64,000 bases of DNA from Magnolia sinica (GCF_029962835.1 NC_080579.1:81051959-81115958), one strand, 5' to 3'; positions 33,807-45,715 are shown, counted from the stretch's first letter. The notes: generated by a model from the sequence alone, not told the origin. Made by a program: numbers and translations.

Positions 33807-35777
33807 GGCCCTTAAATCACCCCATTCCTATCCCATACGAATTTTCTCTAACCCTAGGAGAGAGAAGAGAGAAAAGGGGAGAAAAGAGTGGAGATCAAAG
33901 GGAGATCATTGGAGTTTGCTGCAGTACTTCTGTTCTGCTACTTCACGCATCGAATCGCCTTCATGTCTAGCTACTCAACTCGTTTCAACTTCATTTTGGG
34001 TAAAAAATCCTAACCCTAATCTTGTTTTAGGAATCCAAATAGAGGAATCAGTGAAATAGCTAACCTATTTCGATGCTTAGGTACCGTTGTTCTGTATACG
34101 GAGCGTAAGATTCGAATTGAGTTCGAAACGAGGAATCTGATGAAAGGTGCAGTCTATAAACGTTTAAGTTATGGTTTTCAAGGCTTTCAATGTTAGTTAA
34201 TGATTTATGTCTGACTTGTTTGCCACCATGTGATCTTAGTTGCGATGTATTCCATAAACTATACATGTGTACAAACTAGGTGAATATATAATGCATTCCA
34301 TGTGTTTGTTGAAATGTTTGAATGAATGTGAAATCATGATTTGTGCTTGCCATGACTATTAATCTAGTATACATATTTTTTATACGTATGACAACTCCTT
34401 CGTGAAAGGATTTTCCATAAAATATGCTATAACTAATTTAGTTTATGTATGTAGTAATATGTAGACTAAGTGTTTGATAAAATGCTTGAATGAGAAATTG
34501 TTGGATGAATTCCATTTAATAAGGGTGTTGAGATAGGATTCTCAATCACCTTATCTATACGTATAGTTTCCTTCATGTAATCTATATTGCTACTACGTGA
34601 ATTATGGATCAAATGCATGTGTGATAACATGCTCAATATGTTTGTTGAAATGCTCAAATAAGAATTATGTTTGAATACTAGTACAGCGCACGCTAAATTA
34701 ATCGACATGGAGCGCATACGCTCAATATGTTTGTTAAATACTGTTATGATTACCACATGTGATTAACTATTGCATTTGAATGTGATTGGGACTACTATGT
34801 AGTCTAGGTAATCGGTAACAGTTTCCAATCGAGTGGCCGAACTGTTCCCGCCACAACGGATACGTTTGATGAATCTGAGTCGTACGGTGATTATCGACAG
34901 TGGTTAGGCTACGAGGAGTGCATATGCGCTCCATGTCGATTAATTTAGTGTGCACTCGTACCAATCGAACTTGTCAAATAACCCGATTGACATAATGTAT
35001 TGTTTACCATGTATGGACGCTCCTGCTTGAATCTAAGGTACCGCTTACCAATGTGAAGCCCGTTTCAACCTTGGTACCATGATCTGCTAAGACTCATGAG
35101 CTGGGCATGGTGGTATAGGACACCGTGGTCAAGCTGTCGGCCTACGTTGGGGTGACTAGCCTCCCCGTAGTAATCAGTGAGCAACCCAAACTCGTGAGCT
35201 AAATACAGTGGTATGAGATACTGTATTCAAGCTGTCGGCCTATGATCAGGTGACGATCCTCTCGTAATAACCTCGAGTATAAAATAGGCCTACGCTTATG
35301 GTGACAAGCCTCCCCGTAGCATCCTTGAGTGTAAACTCTTGAACTTGCCTATCCACTATTTTTATCAGGGGTGATGCCTTACAACTTGCCTATCGTATGT
35401 GATTAACTAGGATTGATGACCCTAGATGGATCTCTGTTTTGGGTTAATGATATAAAGGGAGGTACCTTAGCTTCCCGAATATGTTGTATGAATAAACCTA
35501 AATAAGAACTTGGCTAATACGATCATAGCTGCATTGCATGTGCTTTGGCGAGGAAGCGCACATTTAGGGAGTTTGTCATACGCGATCGTGAGATGATGTT
35601 CTTGAGGGAGTGCAGGTGAGGGCATGCATCATTATAATATACCATTCCTGCATTAACAAGAGTACTTAGGACATGATTGTTATATTGCTTTATCATTACT
35701 GATTGACTGAATTAATAACATGTTAACCTTTGCCTTATAGTACCACTGAGTTGATCACTCACTCCCACGCTAGGACG

Positions 35778-35902
35778 GTGTTTTAAAACACTAACTAGAC
35801 CCTACTTTAGTTGCAGATGATGATGCCCCTTATGAGGTGGAGCCTGATTTCTTTGACGATGAGGAGTTCTCCTACATGCAACTCTCTAGCGGGTCTATGT
35901 AG
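35778..35902 (+). other. Palindrome plus conserved short frame in the G-family LTR
   Basis: The perfect palindrome GTGTTTTAAAACAC is followed by a stop (TAA) and then a 35-codon frame ending DDEEFSYMQLSSGSM and stop. The counterparts at 52352-52462 and 58472-58582 (minus strand) end VEDELSYFQLMSGSP and stop. The sequence just before the acidic segment is TTGCAG here and TTACAG there, resembling a 3' splice site. There is no ATG at the frame start. The function is unknown. Confidence 0.6.
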
Positions 35903-36228
35903 ACCTTGAGTTGCGTCACCGAGATTTACAGGGATATGGATTAGCTGGACATCACACTTTGTCATTTTGTAAATTTTGAAACTATACATGTATTTATTTA
36001 GCTTGGTAACATACTCATACTCTGGGAATTGAGAAACACTTTCATACTTTATATACTAAATTTAATTTTCTCTAGAGTATGATATGTTGTTTTAGTGTAA
36101 TCTCATTCATGTTTAATACACTAATATGGACAACATTTAATCATTATTATTTATGTTGCATAAGTGATGTGACAGATCTCGGGAGTTGAACTTTGCTCGA
36201 CCCTCGAAATTCGGGGCGTTACACAATC

Positions 36229-36990
36229 GCCCTTATTCTAGACTCAGGCATCTTCCGAGGGTGCATGAAGGAACTCTTCCTCAAATTGACTTTATGCCCC
36301 GACGCCTTTTGATAAGATTCCAAGAACCTTTTTGTTTCCCGTAACGCCGTGACACTCCCATTAACAAACAATAGCGTATCATTCGCATATAACATGTGAG
36401 AGACAGACGGGCAGCCCTCTCTGACTCTATACTCCTGGATAGTGTTGCAACTAGTAAGATTCTTGAACCCTCTACTTAGCACCTCTGCCGCAATAATGAA
36501 TAAGCTAGGGAAAAGCAGGTCGCCCTATCTTAGGCCCTGAAAGGATTTGAAGAAACCCGCACTCTCGCCATTAATCAACACCGAGAACCAGTTGTTAGTC
36601 CAACAATTCTCCACTAGTAATATCCACCTGTCGTCGAACCCGAACCGCTGTAAAACCTGCTTGAGAAAATCCCAATCCATCTTATCATAAGCTTTCTCCA
36701 TATCCAACTTAATCGCAATGTTACCACCCCACACTTTGCAATTCAAATCACGGAAAAGTTCCTGGACTAATGCAATATTCTTCGCTATAAACCTGCCTTT
36801 AATGAATGCCCCTTACTCCGGCGACACCAGCCTAGGAAGCACTCGGCTCATTCTATTAGAGATGACCATGGTAAAAATCTTATACAAGCAGTTGCATAAG
36901 CTTATCGGACAAAAATTCGACAATTTCTTAGGGCACACGATCTTAGGTACAAGACATAATAGCGATGCTGAGACCGCCCTAGGGAGGGGG
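36229..36990 (-). pseudogene. LINE reverse-transcriptase core, catalytic motif changed
   Basis: Contains AIKLDMEKAYDKMDWDFL (RT motif A, Asp present), GFFKSFQGLR (with a stop in place of the usual QGD glutamine) and HMLYANDTLLF, where LINE RTs have YADD, so one catalytic Asp is Asn. The domain is split by the solo LTR just after KMPESRIRAI. Confidence 0.85.
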
Positions 36991-37499
36991 CCCCCGAGGA
37001 AGAAGAAACGGATACCATTGAGCAGGTCTAGCCCTACTGTATCCCAGCAGGCCGAAAAGAAAGAACCAAAAAATTCGTCGGGACCAGCAGCGCCTTAGGA
37101 CGGGATAGACTTGACCGCTTGGTGCATTTCTTGCATAGTAGGCGGGGCTAGTAGGCCGTCATTCTCCTCCCTTGAGATCAACGACGGAATCACATCCAAC
37201 AGCCCACTATCAATTTCGCAAGGACAAGCCTTAAAGAGGCCCTCAAAATGTTCCACCGCAACCTGCTTTATACCTATATGCTGTCCACAACCTGCCCAGA
37301 GTCTAGAATAATGTTGTTGATGGCTGATTTACACTATTTCTCCTTGGCCACTGCGTGGAAAATGTTCTTGTCCCCTGCTTGCAGCCAGCTAACCCTGGCC
37401 TTCTGCTTCCAATAAAGCTCTTTCAGATTCTGAATATTTGACAGTTTCTGAGAAGCGTTGACTAGCTTTCGTTGAAGTGTAGTTAGCTCAGCTCACTGA

Positions 37500-38448
37500 C
37501 TACTACATGCATCTGAGACTCTATATTATCCATAGCACCTTCAGCGTGGTTCAGCTACAAGAAAATGTTCCCAAACATGGTTTTGTTCCAGTCTTTCAAA
37601 GTCAGCTTCACATTCTTCAGCTTGGCCAAAATATTGTATATCGGATGATTCGAACTAACCGAAATCCACGCGGACCTGACAATCTGCGGAAATGTATCAT
37701 GCTTGGTCCACATAGTTTGGAACCTGAACTGCTTCACACCTGACTGCATCTGCTGAGGAAAGGAAATCAGGATAGGAGCATGGTTCGAGACGATACGAGG
37801 GAGATGGACCTGAGAAGATGAGAATGTAGCTCCCCAGGCCACATTGATGAGAACCCTGTCCAAACGGGCCCAGACTCTTGCCGTTCTACCTCTGTTATTA
37901 CTCCATGTAAACTGGTTGCCAGAGAATCTGGCATCTTGAAGACCAGCAGCGTTGATGGCTGCCATAAAGTCCAACATGCTACCTGAATTTGTAGCACCCT
38001 GACTTCTCCTTTCTCTGCCTTCTGTGATTGCGTTGAAGTCACCACAGACTGCCCATGGTTGGCTGATGATGGTGGAAAGCAACTGCAGGTCATGCCAAAG
38101 AAATCTTCTCTAGACAGCAGAGCAATTGGCATAGATGAACGAAATGAAAAAGGACAAAGACTAAGCCTGCACAGTAAAAGATATGGATAATGATTGATTA
38201 GTCTACATAATAACTGAGGACATCAACTGGTTCCTGAAAAACACCCAAATCTTGCCCCCAACTTCTGCATTAGAATTAGAAGCATGGAAACCCAGGGATA
38301 AACCTATCCCAACTCTCTTGTTATCAGGGAGCATGGGTTCGAGAATTGCAATCACCCAAGGGTTATGTTTACTGATTAGCTTTTTAACCACAGCTACCGA
38401 GCACCGGTTTTTAATTCCCTGAACATTCCAAATAAGGATGTTATCCAT
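37500..38448 (-). pseudogene. LINE AP-like endonuclease domain, frameshifted
   Basis: The start reads MDNILIWNVQGI (endonuclease motif with catalytic Asn), then AILEPML (Glu). After broken sequence come WAVCGDFNAI (Asp/Asn), WARLDRVLIN and a final SNHAPIL where SDHxP is usual (Asp to Asn). In-frame stops separate the two halves at about 38100-38205. Confidence 0.85.
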
Positions 38449-38459
38449 TAGTCACACAA

Positions 38460-39530
38460 CCTGAATTCATTGCCTTGCGATTTAGCCTCTTAGCCTAGAA
38501 TCCCAATCACCATGTGTGTATTGCACTCTAGCCCTTCTAATGAATTTATCTCCTCTCATTAGCGACAGTAATCGGATATTCTCCTGATCCCTCGGGCCCT
38601 TCCTGCACTGGTCCTGCTAATCAACTACCCCCTTGTCCCTAGCCTTAGACCCGCTACTAAGCTCACCACCACCTATCGCCTTGTTCAACAAGATAGGAGA
38701 CAACGGATCCTCCCTGTTAACATCGACCTGGTCTCTATGCTCCCCAGATTTTTTAGTCCCTGCTAAGAAAAAGGGGGAGAGGTCTATCTGAAGATCAATA
38801 CCACAGTCATCCTCTTTAGACCTCCCTAGTTAGCTGCAATCAGAACCACTCTAACTGCCTGCCCCGAGCTCTAATTGGGGGCAGTCCTCTAGAACGAGAT
38901 CCTGCAAAGAACTGGTTGCACCTCCTCTCATTGCAGTCGACTGAGAGCACTCGTTCTCCTGCCGAGCCTGTAGAAGCTGAGATTCCTGAATTCTGGTTTC
39001 AGGACCAACTAATGTAAATTCACCTCCCCTAGGGACCATAGATTCTGATGGGAATGGGGAGCAACCAGCCGACTGAGATCTTCAATTACCTGGTTCCTTC
39101 CTAGGTACTCTGAGGAGCACTTCATCAATCCAAAGGGGCATTTCCATCGTAGCCTCTTCACTCAACTCCCTTGTGTGTGGGGGGCAGCCTGCCACAAACT
39201 GATGAGCAGCTACCCTCAGCATTTGTTCCTCAATTACCAGCTGATTGTCGTTAAGGTTGGTACCATTTTTGAGCTAAGGATTATTAGTTGTGTCCTTTTG
39301 ACAAACACCTTGCTGGCCCACCGGGGTAATTGCATTAACCTCCCTTGAAACAGGAAGAATCGACACATCACTCGGCTCAACCCTGATAAGATCTAACCCT
39401 TGGCCATTGCCCTAATCCTCCTGCTCCTTGAAGCTTCTCTCAACCCAAGCCTTAGTAGTCTCCTGTGGCCCGTTGGTTGGGGCTAGTTTCTGCCCTCCTC
39501 TGTAGACCTCGAATGGTTCCAACACTGCGG
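38460..39530 (-). other. LINE inter-ORF region
   Basis: Between the endonuclease and the recognisable part of ORF1. It is proline- and serine-rich in translation with many stops, and corresponds to the C-terminal part of ORF1 and the spacer. Confidence 0.4.
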
Positions 39531-39533
39531 TTA

Positions 39534-40632
39534 CTAGATACACCCTATCCAGGACTTGTAACTGTAGCGTCCTGTTGAAACAAACACCTGGCGGATCGCT
39601 ACCTTGATGCGGGCGAACACCTGAAATAATCCGAAGCTAGCATTCGCATTTATTTCCAACACCTTCCCAAATGAATTTCCTAAATCAATAATGGTCGATT
39701 CCAGCCAAGCATGGGCCGAGATGCCGTAGAGTCTCCTCCCCTCCCCCCCCCCCTTAAATACCATGTTAACATTCCATGGACAGATGGCATCCAATCCCAT
39801 TTGGGCCTGAATAAGAGAATCCTCAGAAAAGTCTATATAAACAGACTTAGATTTAAACACTAGCGGAAATTTGTCCTTAGATAACTTAGATATGTCGATA
39901 GCAGACTCCGCGAACCTGGATGATTTTAAAACATCAACTAAGGTAATAATAGATGTGGATTAGACAGACACCTTACCGACCAAGACCAGTTTCAACTCCA
40001 ATAGTTTTTGTTCCACTGCCTTCTGATTAGCAACCGATGCATTCACTTCCTTTGCTTCTCTGGTAGGTCCCTTGAAAACTTTGTTCGCCCGTAGCGCCTC
40101 TGCAAAGGAAACACCTAGTCTATACTTTCCGTTCGCCTTACCTGTATGACCGAGAACCAATTTACCCTGCTACGCGAGCCCCCTGGTTCCCCTTCCTCTG
40201 TTAGAAACTCTTCCGAATCGCCCAACTGATGGATACAATCCTACCATCTATGCGTTTATCATTAAGGGTGCACATTGCATCCCTTGTGTCTTGTTCGTAC
40301 AGGAATCGCACAAATCCATATCCCCAAGGCTTACGGGATCCCACACATGTTGGGATGTAGACATCAACTAGCTTACCAAATTTAGAGAATATGCTCCAAA
40401 GATCTTGGCCGGAAGTATCAAAAGAGATGTTACCTATGAAAATGCTGAAATCCAATCTAGAGGGAGGCAGGTCTCCACCTTTGCTGCTGGTGGTTCTTCT
40501 AGCAGGTCTGTGTAAATGAGCAGAGAGGCTCTGACCAGCTGTAGCTTTCCTCGCCGAGGCAGAAGACCTGGGCTGACGATTTGGGGATCTCCCCCTCATG
40601 GGAAGAGATGGCCGGGCGGTGCTCTCATCCAA
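39534..40632 (-). pseudogene. LINE ORF1 (RRM-containing nucleic-acid-binding protein), broken
   Basis: The N-terminal 143-codon frame (40632 to 40201) has a basic Arg/Ser-rich start and an RNA-recognition motif: RNP2-like IFIGNISFD and RNP1-like WGYGFVRF. A second frame (39860 to 39534), KSVYIDFSEDSLIQAQ onward, looks like the gag-like domain that follows in plant LINE ORF1. Stops and frameshifts separate them. Confidence 0.7.
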
Positions 40633-40716
40633 CCCGCAGGTGCCCTAGAGAATCATCGCTCGCCGTGCCCTAGAGAATCGTAGCTCCTCATAGGTGATGA
40701 GATGAAGCCTCAAAAA

Positions 40717-41138
40717 ATGTTGGTGCTGGTTGTCCAATACGATCTCGAGCTGGAACAAACGGATGTGAAGACTACGTTCCTGCATAGGGAATTGGAAGAA
40801 CATATTTACATAAAGCAACTAGAAGTATTCAAATTAAATGGGTAGAGAACAAACTTTGTTGGTTAAAGATGTCGTTGTACGACATGAAACAGGCGACTAG
40901 GCAATGGTATAAAAAGTTTGATTCTTTAATGATGAGTCAGAAGTTTACTATGAGTGAATATGATTATTGTGTCTATTACAAGACACTAAATAATGGAAAG
41001 TTCATCATCCTGATTTTGTATGTTGATGACACGCTTATCACTGGTCACAATATGTCTGAGATCGATTTACTGAAAAATCAGTTATCAGGAACATTCGAGA
41101 TGAAAAATTTGGGGGCTACAAAAAGGGGTTCTCGGCAT

Positions 41139-41217
<79 letters not shown>

Positions 41218-41406
41218 AAAAAAATAAAATAAATTTACGGAATAAAATAAACAATTTATCTAAGTTTATATTTTAGGATGGACAAGGCGAAGTATGTCAG
41301 CATTCCCCACGCTGCTCACTTCATGTTATCTTCAAAACTGTATCCTAAAACTGATGAAGCAAAGCAAGTTATATCTCGTGTACCTTATTCGAGCGTATTG
41401 GCAGCG
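40717..41406 (+). pseudogene. copia reverse-transcriptase continuation
   Basis: Starts within the target duplication and reads LELEQTDVKTTFLH, then (40869-41141) MKQATRQWYKKFDSLM and the catalytic ILYVDDTLI. A (TA)n run replaces the segment after LGI, and the frame resumes at about 41278 with MDKAKYVSIPHAAHFMLSSK and SRVPYSSVLAA, where it is cut off. The YVDD box is intact but the gene is broken. Confidence 0.85.
41139..41209. repeat. (TA)n microsatellite within copia RT
   Basis: About 70 bp of TA repeats plus an adjoining AT-rich tail. It sits where about 40 residues of RT would be expected. Confidence 0.95.
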
Positions 41407-42119
41407 TAATACCCTGTACTTTTCAATATTCGAGTGTTACCTTGAATACCTATTGTATTGAGTCATTTACCTATATTCTAGCCGTTGGGAATAATTTTTA
41501 TTCATAAATTAAGTTATCTAACTATGGATTTCCAAAATGGACCATCGTATCATCTTGAAATTTAACCGTACGTTGTCACTCTTCGATCATAAGTGGCAAG
41601 ACCCACCTTTTAACCAATTCACATCAACCAACTTTACATATCCAACCTTACAATTGTAAAATTCAACTGCTCAAGTCCACCTAAGAGCTTTATAGAAGTC
41701 CTAAGGCCTTTAATCACCAATTATAAACAATCTCACCATTAGATTGTGTAAGTGTTGGGCACACTTTTGTTTGATTGTAAGTATTGTGTACACTTTTATT
41801 TATCAAATTTCGATGAGATAAAACATCTTAAGTGATGGAAAGTTCACCTTCAAGAAAAATGGAAAGTTCACCTTCAAGAACAAACCTTGAAGATTGGATA
41901 ATGCAATAACAAGTTCAAGTCACGGATAATTCAAGCTAAAGAGTATGCAAGTTCTACTACTTTTCTAGTGGAAGATCAAGCTCCACTTTCAAGTAGAAGA
42001 TTCAAGCTATACACTTCAATGTCCAGTTTTCTCAGGTATAAATGACCCTAGAAAGACCTTATACTTAGGTGCTTTCAAATGTTAAACTTATACGGGTTTA
42101 TATACTTTGGTTAGACTTT

Positions 42120-42440
42120 AGTTCGACTAGTCTAAGCTATGTCTCGACCAGTCTAAGTATATTTTCGACCAGTTCAAGATTTAAACTAAAAAAATAGATA
42201 TTTCTCAAACAGTCGAGCAGGTTGCTTGACCAGTCGAAGAAGCACCTTCGACTAGTCGAGGGGTGCTCGACTCGAAGTCCAGTGACTAATTTTTAGCACC
42301 CTCGACTAGTCGAAGAGGCCCTTCAATCAATCGAGCAGGGCCTTCGACCAGTCAAAGAACGGTTTTATCCGATCGCGCCCAAAGTTTGAAATTTAGTTGG
42401 ATCTTAGACGAGTCGAATGAGACCTTAGACGAGTCGAAGT
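42120..42440. repeat. Clustered TCGACTAGTCGA palindromes in LTR U3
   Basis: The perfect 12-bp palindrome TCGACTAGTCGA occurs at about 42248 and 42302, with many one- or two-base variants (TCGACCAGTC, TAGACGAGTCGA) between 42125 and 42440, just upstream of the TATA box. Confidence 0.8.
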
Positions 42441-42690
42441 AATAACATTTTAGCCTATAAATAGAGGCTTTCTCTCATTCTAAAATTATCAATCCAAGCT
42501 AAGAAAAGCCTTCATTTAGAAAAAGAGAAGTCCCTACTGTTATCAAGCTATTGCACAGTATTTTATATTTCTGTTTATATAGCTTTTGTTTTGATTCTTT
42601 GATCTCTCATTTATGAATCTTACTTTTTAAAGAAAGAGAATAATCACTCTTCTTTTGAGATCTGAAGGATTCAAACAAGTAGCCTAAGAT

Positions 42691-43144
42691 TTGAATTAAT
42701 TTAAAATCAATTAGAACCTAAAACCCTTGATTGTATTACTCAACATTGAACAATCTACATCAAACGAAGCGGTTCTATAGATTACATCAAGAACGTCTTC
42801 AAAGAAGAAGATAAGTACGATTCTATACTTTTATTTTTAGTTTCTTTGAAATATCCAAAAAATCTCTTGTATTGGTTTCGATTGAGATAGCTAGAAAATC
42901 TCAGCTTGGGGTTTTGTTTGAATTAATTTAAAATCAATTAGAACCTAAAACCTTTGATTGTATTACTCGACATTAAACAATCTACATCAAACGAAGCGGT
43001 TCTACGGGCTACATCAAGAATGTCTTCAAAGAAGAAGATAAGTATGATTCTGTACTTTTATTTTTGGTTTCTTTGAAATATCCAAAAAATCTCTTGTATT
43101 GGTTTCGATTGACATAGCTAGAAAATCTCAGCTTGGGGTTTTGT
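42691..43144. repeat. 227-bp tandem duplication within the solo LTR
   Basis: Two near-identical copies starting TTGAATTAATTTAAAATC at 42691 and 42918, each ending with CAGCTTGGGGTTTTG. Confidence 0.9.
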
Positions 43145-43661
43145 TTGTGATAGCCCATCCAAAATCACAACTATATACGTTTTAAGGTGAACCTGTGAAA
43201 ACCTTAATTATTAGTGAACGCCAATATCACATGGGTTGTGATTATTGGGAGTGGAGGTGTGACTGTTTGAGAACAGTTGGTGTACACACCGAACTACTGT
43301 AACTTTTGGTGTTTGTGGTGAATGGTTTAAATTTTTGTATATGTGGTGAATGGTTGTAATTTGTTTATGCTTATGTGGTGAATGCTTGTAATAGATAGCT
43401 CTCTCTTGTCTTTTACTTGGTTTGTGATCTTGATCCTTACTATGTTCATGAAATCAGGTTGTTCTACCTAAAACTTTGTTTTTGGTGTAAGGTTGTCCTA
43501 TAAACAAAGTTTGAATCAATTTTTCAATACTACTGCTATTGAGATTAGTGATTTATGCTGATTTATTTATTATTTTAGTACCTTGAAATTTTTATTTAGC
43601 ATAGTCCTATTCACCCCCCCCCCCCCCCCCCAAGGACTGTTAGCTCGACTCATTCAGATTG

Positions 43662-44190
43662 TGATACCACCCATTAAACCACAAAATAGGTGCTTATCAA
43701 CTACAAATAAATATAAATTATTTGCTATTTACCTGATCCTTCAATATATGATAAAATAAATATGGTAGTTTGAAATTTTATAAATAAAATAAAATATTTA
43801 TCATAATACAAGTGACAAATCTCGTTCTCTATTAAGATTTTCAAAACTCTTGGTTTTTCTCAGGATATTATGTGGAAAATTTACAGAAAATAAAAATGTC
43901 TTAAAATAATGAAATAAATCTAAAATTTAAATATATATTTCTATAATAATTTCCTTGGTGTTTTAACTAATCTTTTAATTCTATTGCTCTAAAAATGCAG
44001 TTAAAATCTTCTTAGATTTCGAAAAATATCATGATAATATCGTTTAATGCATTTCTCATAATATTAATACGAGGTTTTTTATCGCACCGTTAACCATTAA
44101 TAAGCTTCTTCATCTTATTTTGAAAGCAGACTACCTACGTCCCTGGACCAGTGTTGTTGCTAGGACGCTAACAGGCCCACATCGATGTTT
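43662..44190. other. AT-rich intergenic sequence
   Basis: No gene, terminal repeats or other structure recognised. Confidence 0.45.
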
Positions 44191-44194
44191 GAAT

Positions 44195-44520
44195 TGTACA
44201 TCGACACCGTCCATCTGTTTTGTAGGGTCTACCATAATGTTTATTTTCCATCGAACCTGTTGATGAGGTCACATAGACCTGAATGAAGAGAAAACACAAA
44301 TAAATACTAGCTTATCGAAAGCTTTTGCGGTCTGTAAAATGTTTTTAATGATCGATGCCCACTCTTTCTTGTGGTGTGGTCCACCTAAGATTCGTTTCTA
44401 CTTCATTTTTGGGATCATGCCCTAGAATGATTTGAAAAAAAGTAGATGAATGGCATGAATATGCAATGCATACTTCATTTTTGGGACCATGCCTTAAAAT
44501 GATCTGAAAAAAAATTAATA
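44195..44520. repeat. Palindromic MITE family, partial copy with a duplicated right end
   Basis: Landmarks are CACCGTCCATCTGTTTTG, TTGATGAGGTCACATAGACC and TTGTGGTGTGGTCCACC. The terminal GATTTGAAAAAA segment occurs twice (about 44409 and 44480). Confidence 0.5.
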
Positions 44521-44590
44521 GGCCTAACCCACATACAAGCAAATAGGTCCAAGCCCGAGTCTAAACCAGGGCTGGGTCACCCACCAGGCA

Positions 44591-45194
44591 TAAGTAGAGG
44601 TGTACATGAGTCGAACCGAGTTGAGCTTGGCACAACTCGACTCAGCTCGGCCACTAGTTGACCCCAGCTTGAACTCAGCATGGCTCTTTCCTTGAGCCTG
44701 AGTGGCCAACTCGGCTCAGTTCGGTCAGCAGCTTGGGATAGTTCGAACCGAGATCAAGCCTCTGCAGCATTTTCTCAAGCACATGGAGTTCACCTTCAAT
44801 TTCTCATAGAATGCAAAGTAGCATCATCGGTTTATAGGTATCTCATCAAACACTAGACAACATAAAAATCAAGATACAAGGGTACTTGTTTCATATTCAT
44901 ACCTTCCTCGCCACCAGCCAACACTTCGTTGAGTCATTTCATCAAACACTTGTTGAGCAACATCAATATCAAAATAACTACGTCACCGAACTGATTCGAT
45001 CCCAGTTCGATTTGAGTTGAGATTCGATCCGAGTCGAGTCGAGCTCAGGCAAGCTCGAAATCGGCTCCAAATTTTTTCAAGCTAAAAAAATCAGCTCAAC
45101 TCAGCTCGAAGTTAGTTTCAAACCGGGCCAAATTGAGCTTTTTTGAGTGGAGATGAGAGCTAACCGAACTAACCCAATTCGTGTACAGCTTTAG
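44591..45194. mobile_element. Probable hAT-like MITE
   Basis: The left end TAGAGGTGTACATGAG and the right end (inverse of TAAAGCTGTACACGAA) pair imperfectly. Subterminal zones are dense with GAGCTCGG/CCGAGTTGAG repeats like the other hAT-like elements here. No matching 8-bp duplication was found. Confidence 0.5.
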
Positions 45195-45284
45195 TTCTAG
45201 GGTCCTTGCTAATATGCGTTCTCCGGCCTCCTCATAGGATGGACTAGGTACGAGCGCGGCCTATCCACCAGGTAGGTGGATCCC

Positions 45285-45715
45285 TCAGTGTGAGGCCTGC
45301 CTTTGATGTATCTTACATCCACGCTGTCTGTCCATCTATTTTGTCAGTTCATTTTAAGGCATGCATGTGCATAAAAATGCAGCGAATCCAAATCTTAGGT
45401 GGACAAGCTACAAGAAACAGTGATAATTGCTATAAAAAACTTCCTGGGGCAATAAAAGTTTTGCATGAAGCTGATATTTGTGTGATCCCTTCATCCAGGT
45501 TGACCGTATTAACAAGTTGGATTGCAAATAAACATTTGGGACGATAGTTTTTGTTGGTGGGCATTCAATCACTAGTAATTTATGTGGCATTGTCTGCTGG
45601 ATATTTAGATGGTATGCATTTTTGGACTCATGCCCTAAACTGTGCCGAAGTAACGGATGAATGGCAATTGATATAAGACACACTACATTAAGATGGGCCA
45701 CATAGTTAGGGATCC
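45285..45715. mobile_element. Palindromic MITE copy
   Basis: Landmarks in order: CATCCACGCTGTCTGTCCAT, AGGTGGACAAGCTACAAGAA, TTCCTGGGGCAATAAAAG, TATGTGGCATTGTCTGC, GGCCACATAGTTAGGG. Confidence 0.5.

Larger units (their letters stand above)
33020..36223 (+). mobile_element. Solo LTR of a long-LTR gypsy family (G), TSD CAATC
   Basis: 3204 bp, begins TGTAACGTCTCG and ends GGGGCGTTACA. It is flanked by CAATC at 33015-33019 and 36224-36228. A TATATAAGG TATA box at about 33798 gives plus orientation. It carries GTGTTTTAAAACAC at 35778-35791 and, just after it, a short reading frame (35795-35902) also present in the LTRs at 52-63 kb, so they are the same broad family. It lies inside the LINE RT. 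Confidence 0.85.
30836..40716 (-). mobile_element. L1-type LINE inserted in the copia RT, itself split by a solo LTR
   Basis: Minus-strand element with ORF1, endonuclease, reverse transcriptase and RNase H in the expected order. Its 3' tail (poly-T on the plus strand) is at 30836. Flanks are 13-bp near-identical duplications (30823-30835 and 40717-40729, two mismatches). The net length is about 6.7 kb after removing the 3.2-kb solo LTR at 33020-36223. Frames are broken and catalytic residues changed, so it is dead. Confidence 0.85.
24400..41406 (+). mobile_element. Decayed Ty1/copia element, split by nested insertions and lacking its 3' end
   Basis: Order of parts: a probable LTR or leader to about 24950; a primer-binding site at 24954-24965; gag and protease remnants (25007-26229); integrase remnants (29563-30340); the start of the reverse transcriptase (to 30834); then its continuation at 40717-41406. 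Two LTR-like elements (26230-28406, 28417-29520) and a LINE (30836-40716) interrupt it. The sequence stops being copia-like at about 41406, before RNase H, and no 3' LTR is seen. The 5' LTR start cannot be fixed without a partner. Stops and frameshifts occur throughout. Confidence 0.75.
41747..43656 (+). mobile_element. Solo LTR (probably copia, SIRE/Maximus-like), TSD GATTG
   Basis: 1910 bp, begins TGTAAGTGTTGGG and ends CGACTCATTCA. It is flanked by GATTG at 41742-41746 and 43657-43661. A TATA box TATAAATAG at about 42456 gives plus orientation. U3 (42120-42440) holds about ten copies of a CGACTAGTCGA-like motif. R/U5 holds a 227-bp tandem duplication (42691-42917, 42918-43144). The CCTATTCACCCCCC tract near the end is common in copia LTRs of this kind. 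Confidence 0.85.

Noticed and set aside
44591..45194. Search for a TSD at this hAT-like element
   Set aside because: The 8 bp on each side (GGCATAAG and GTTCTAGG) do not match, so ends or identity are uncertain; kept at low confidence.
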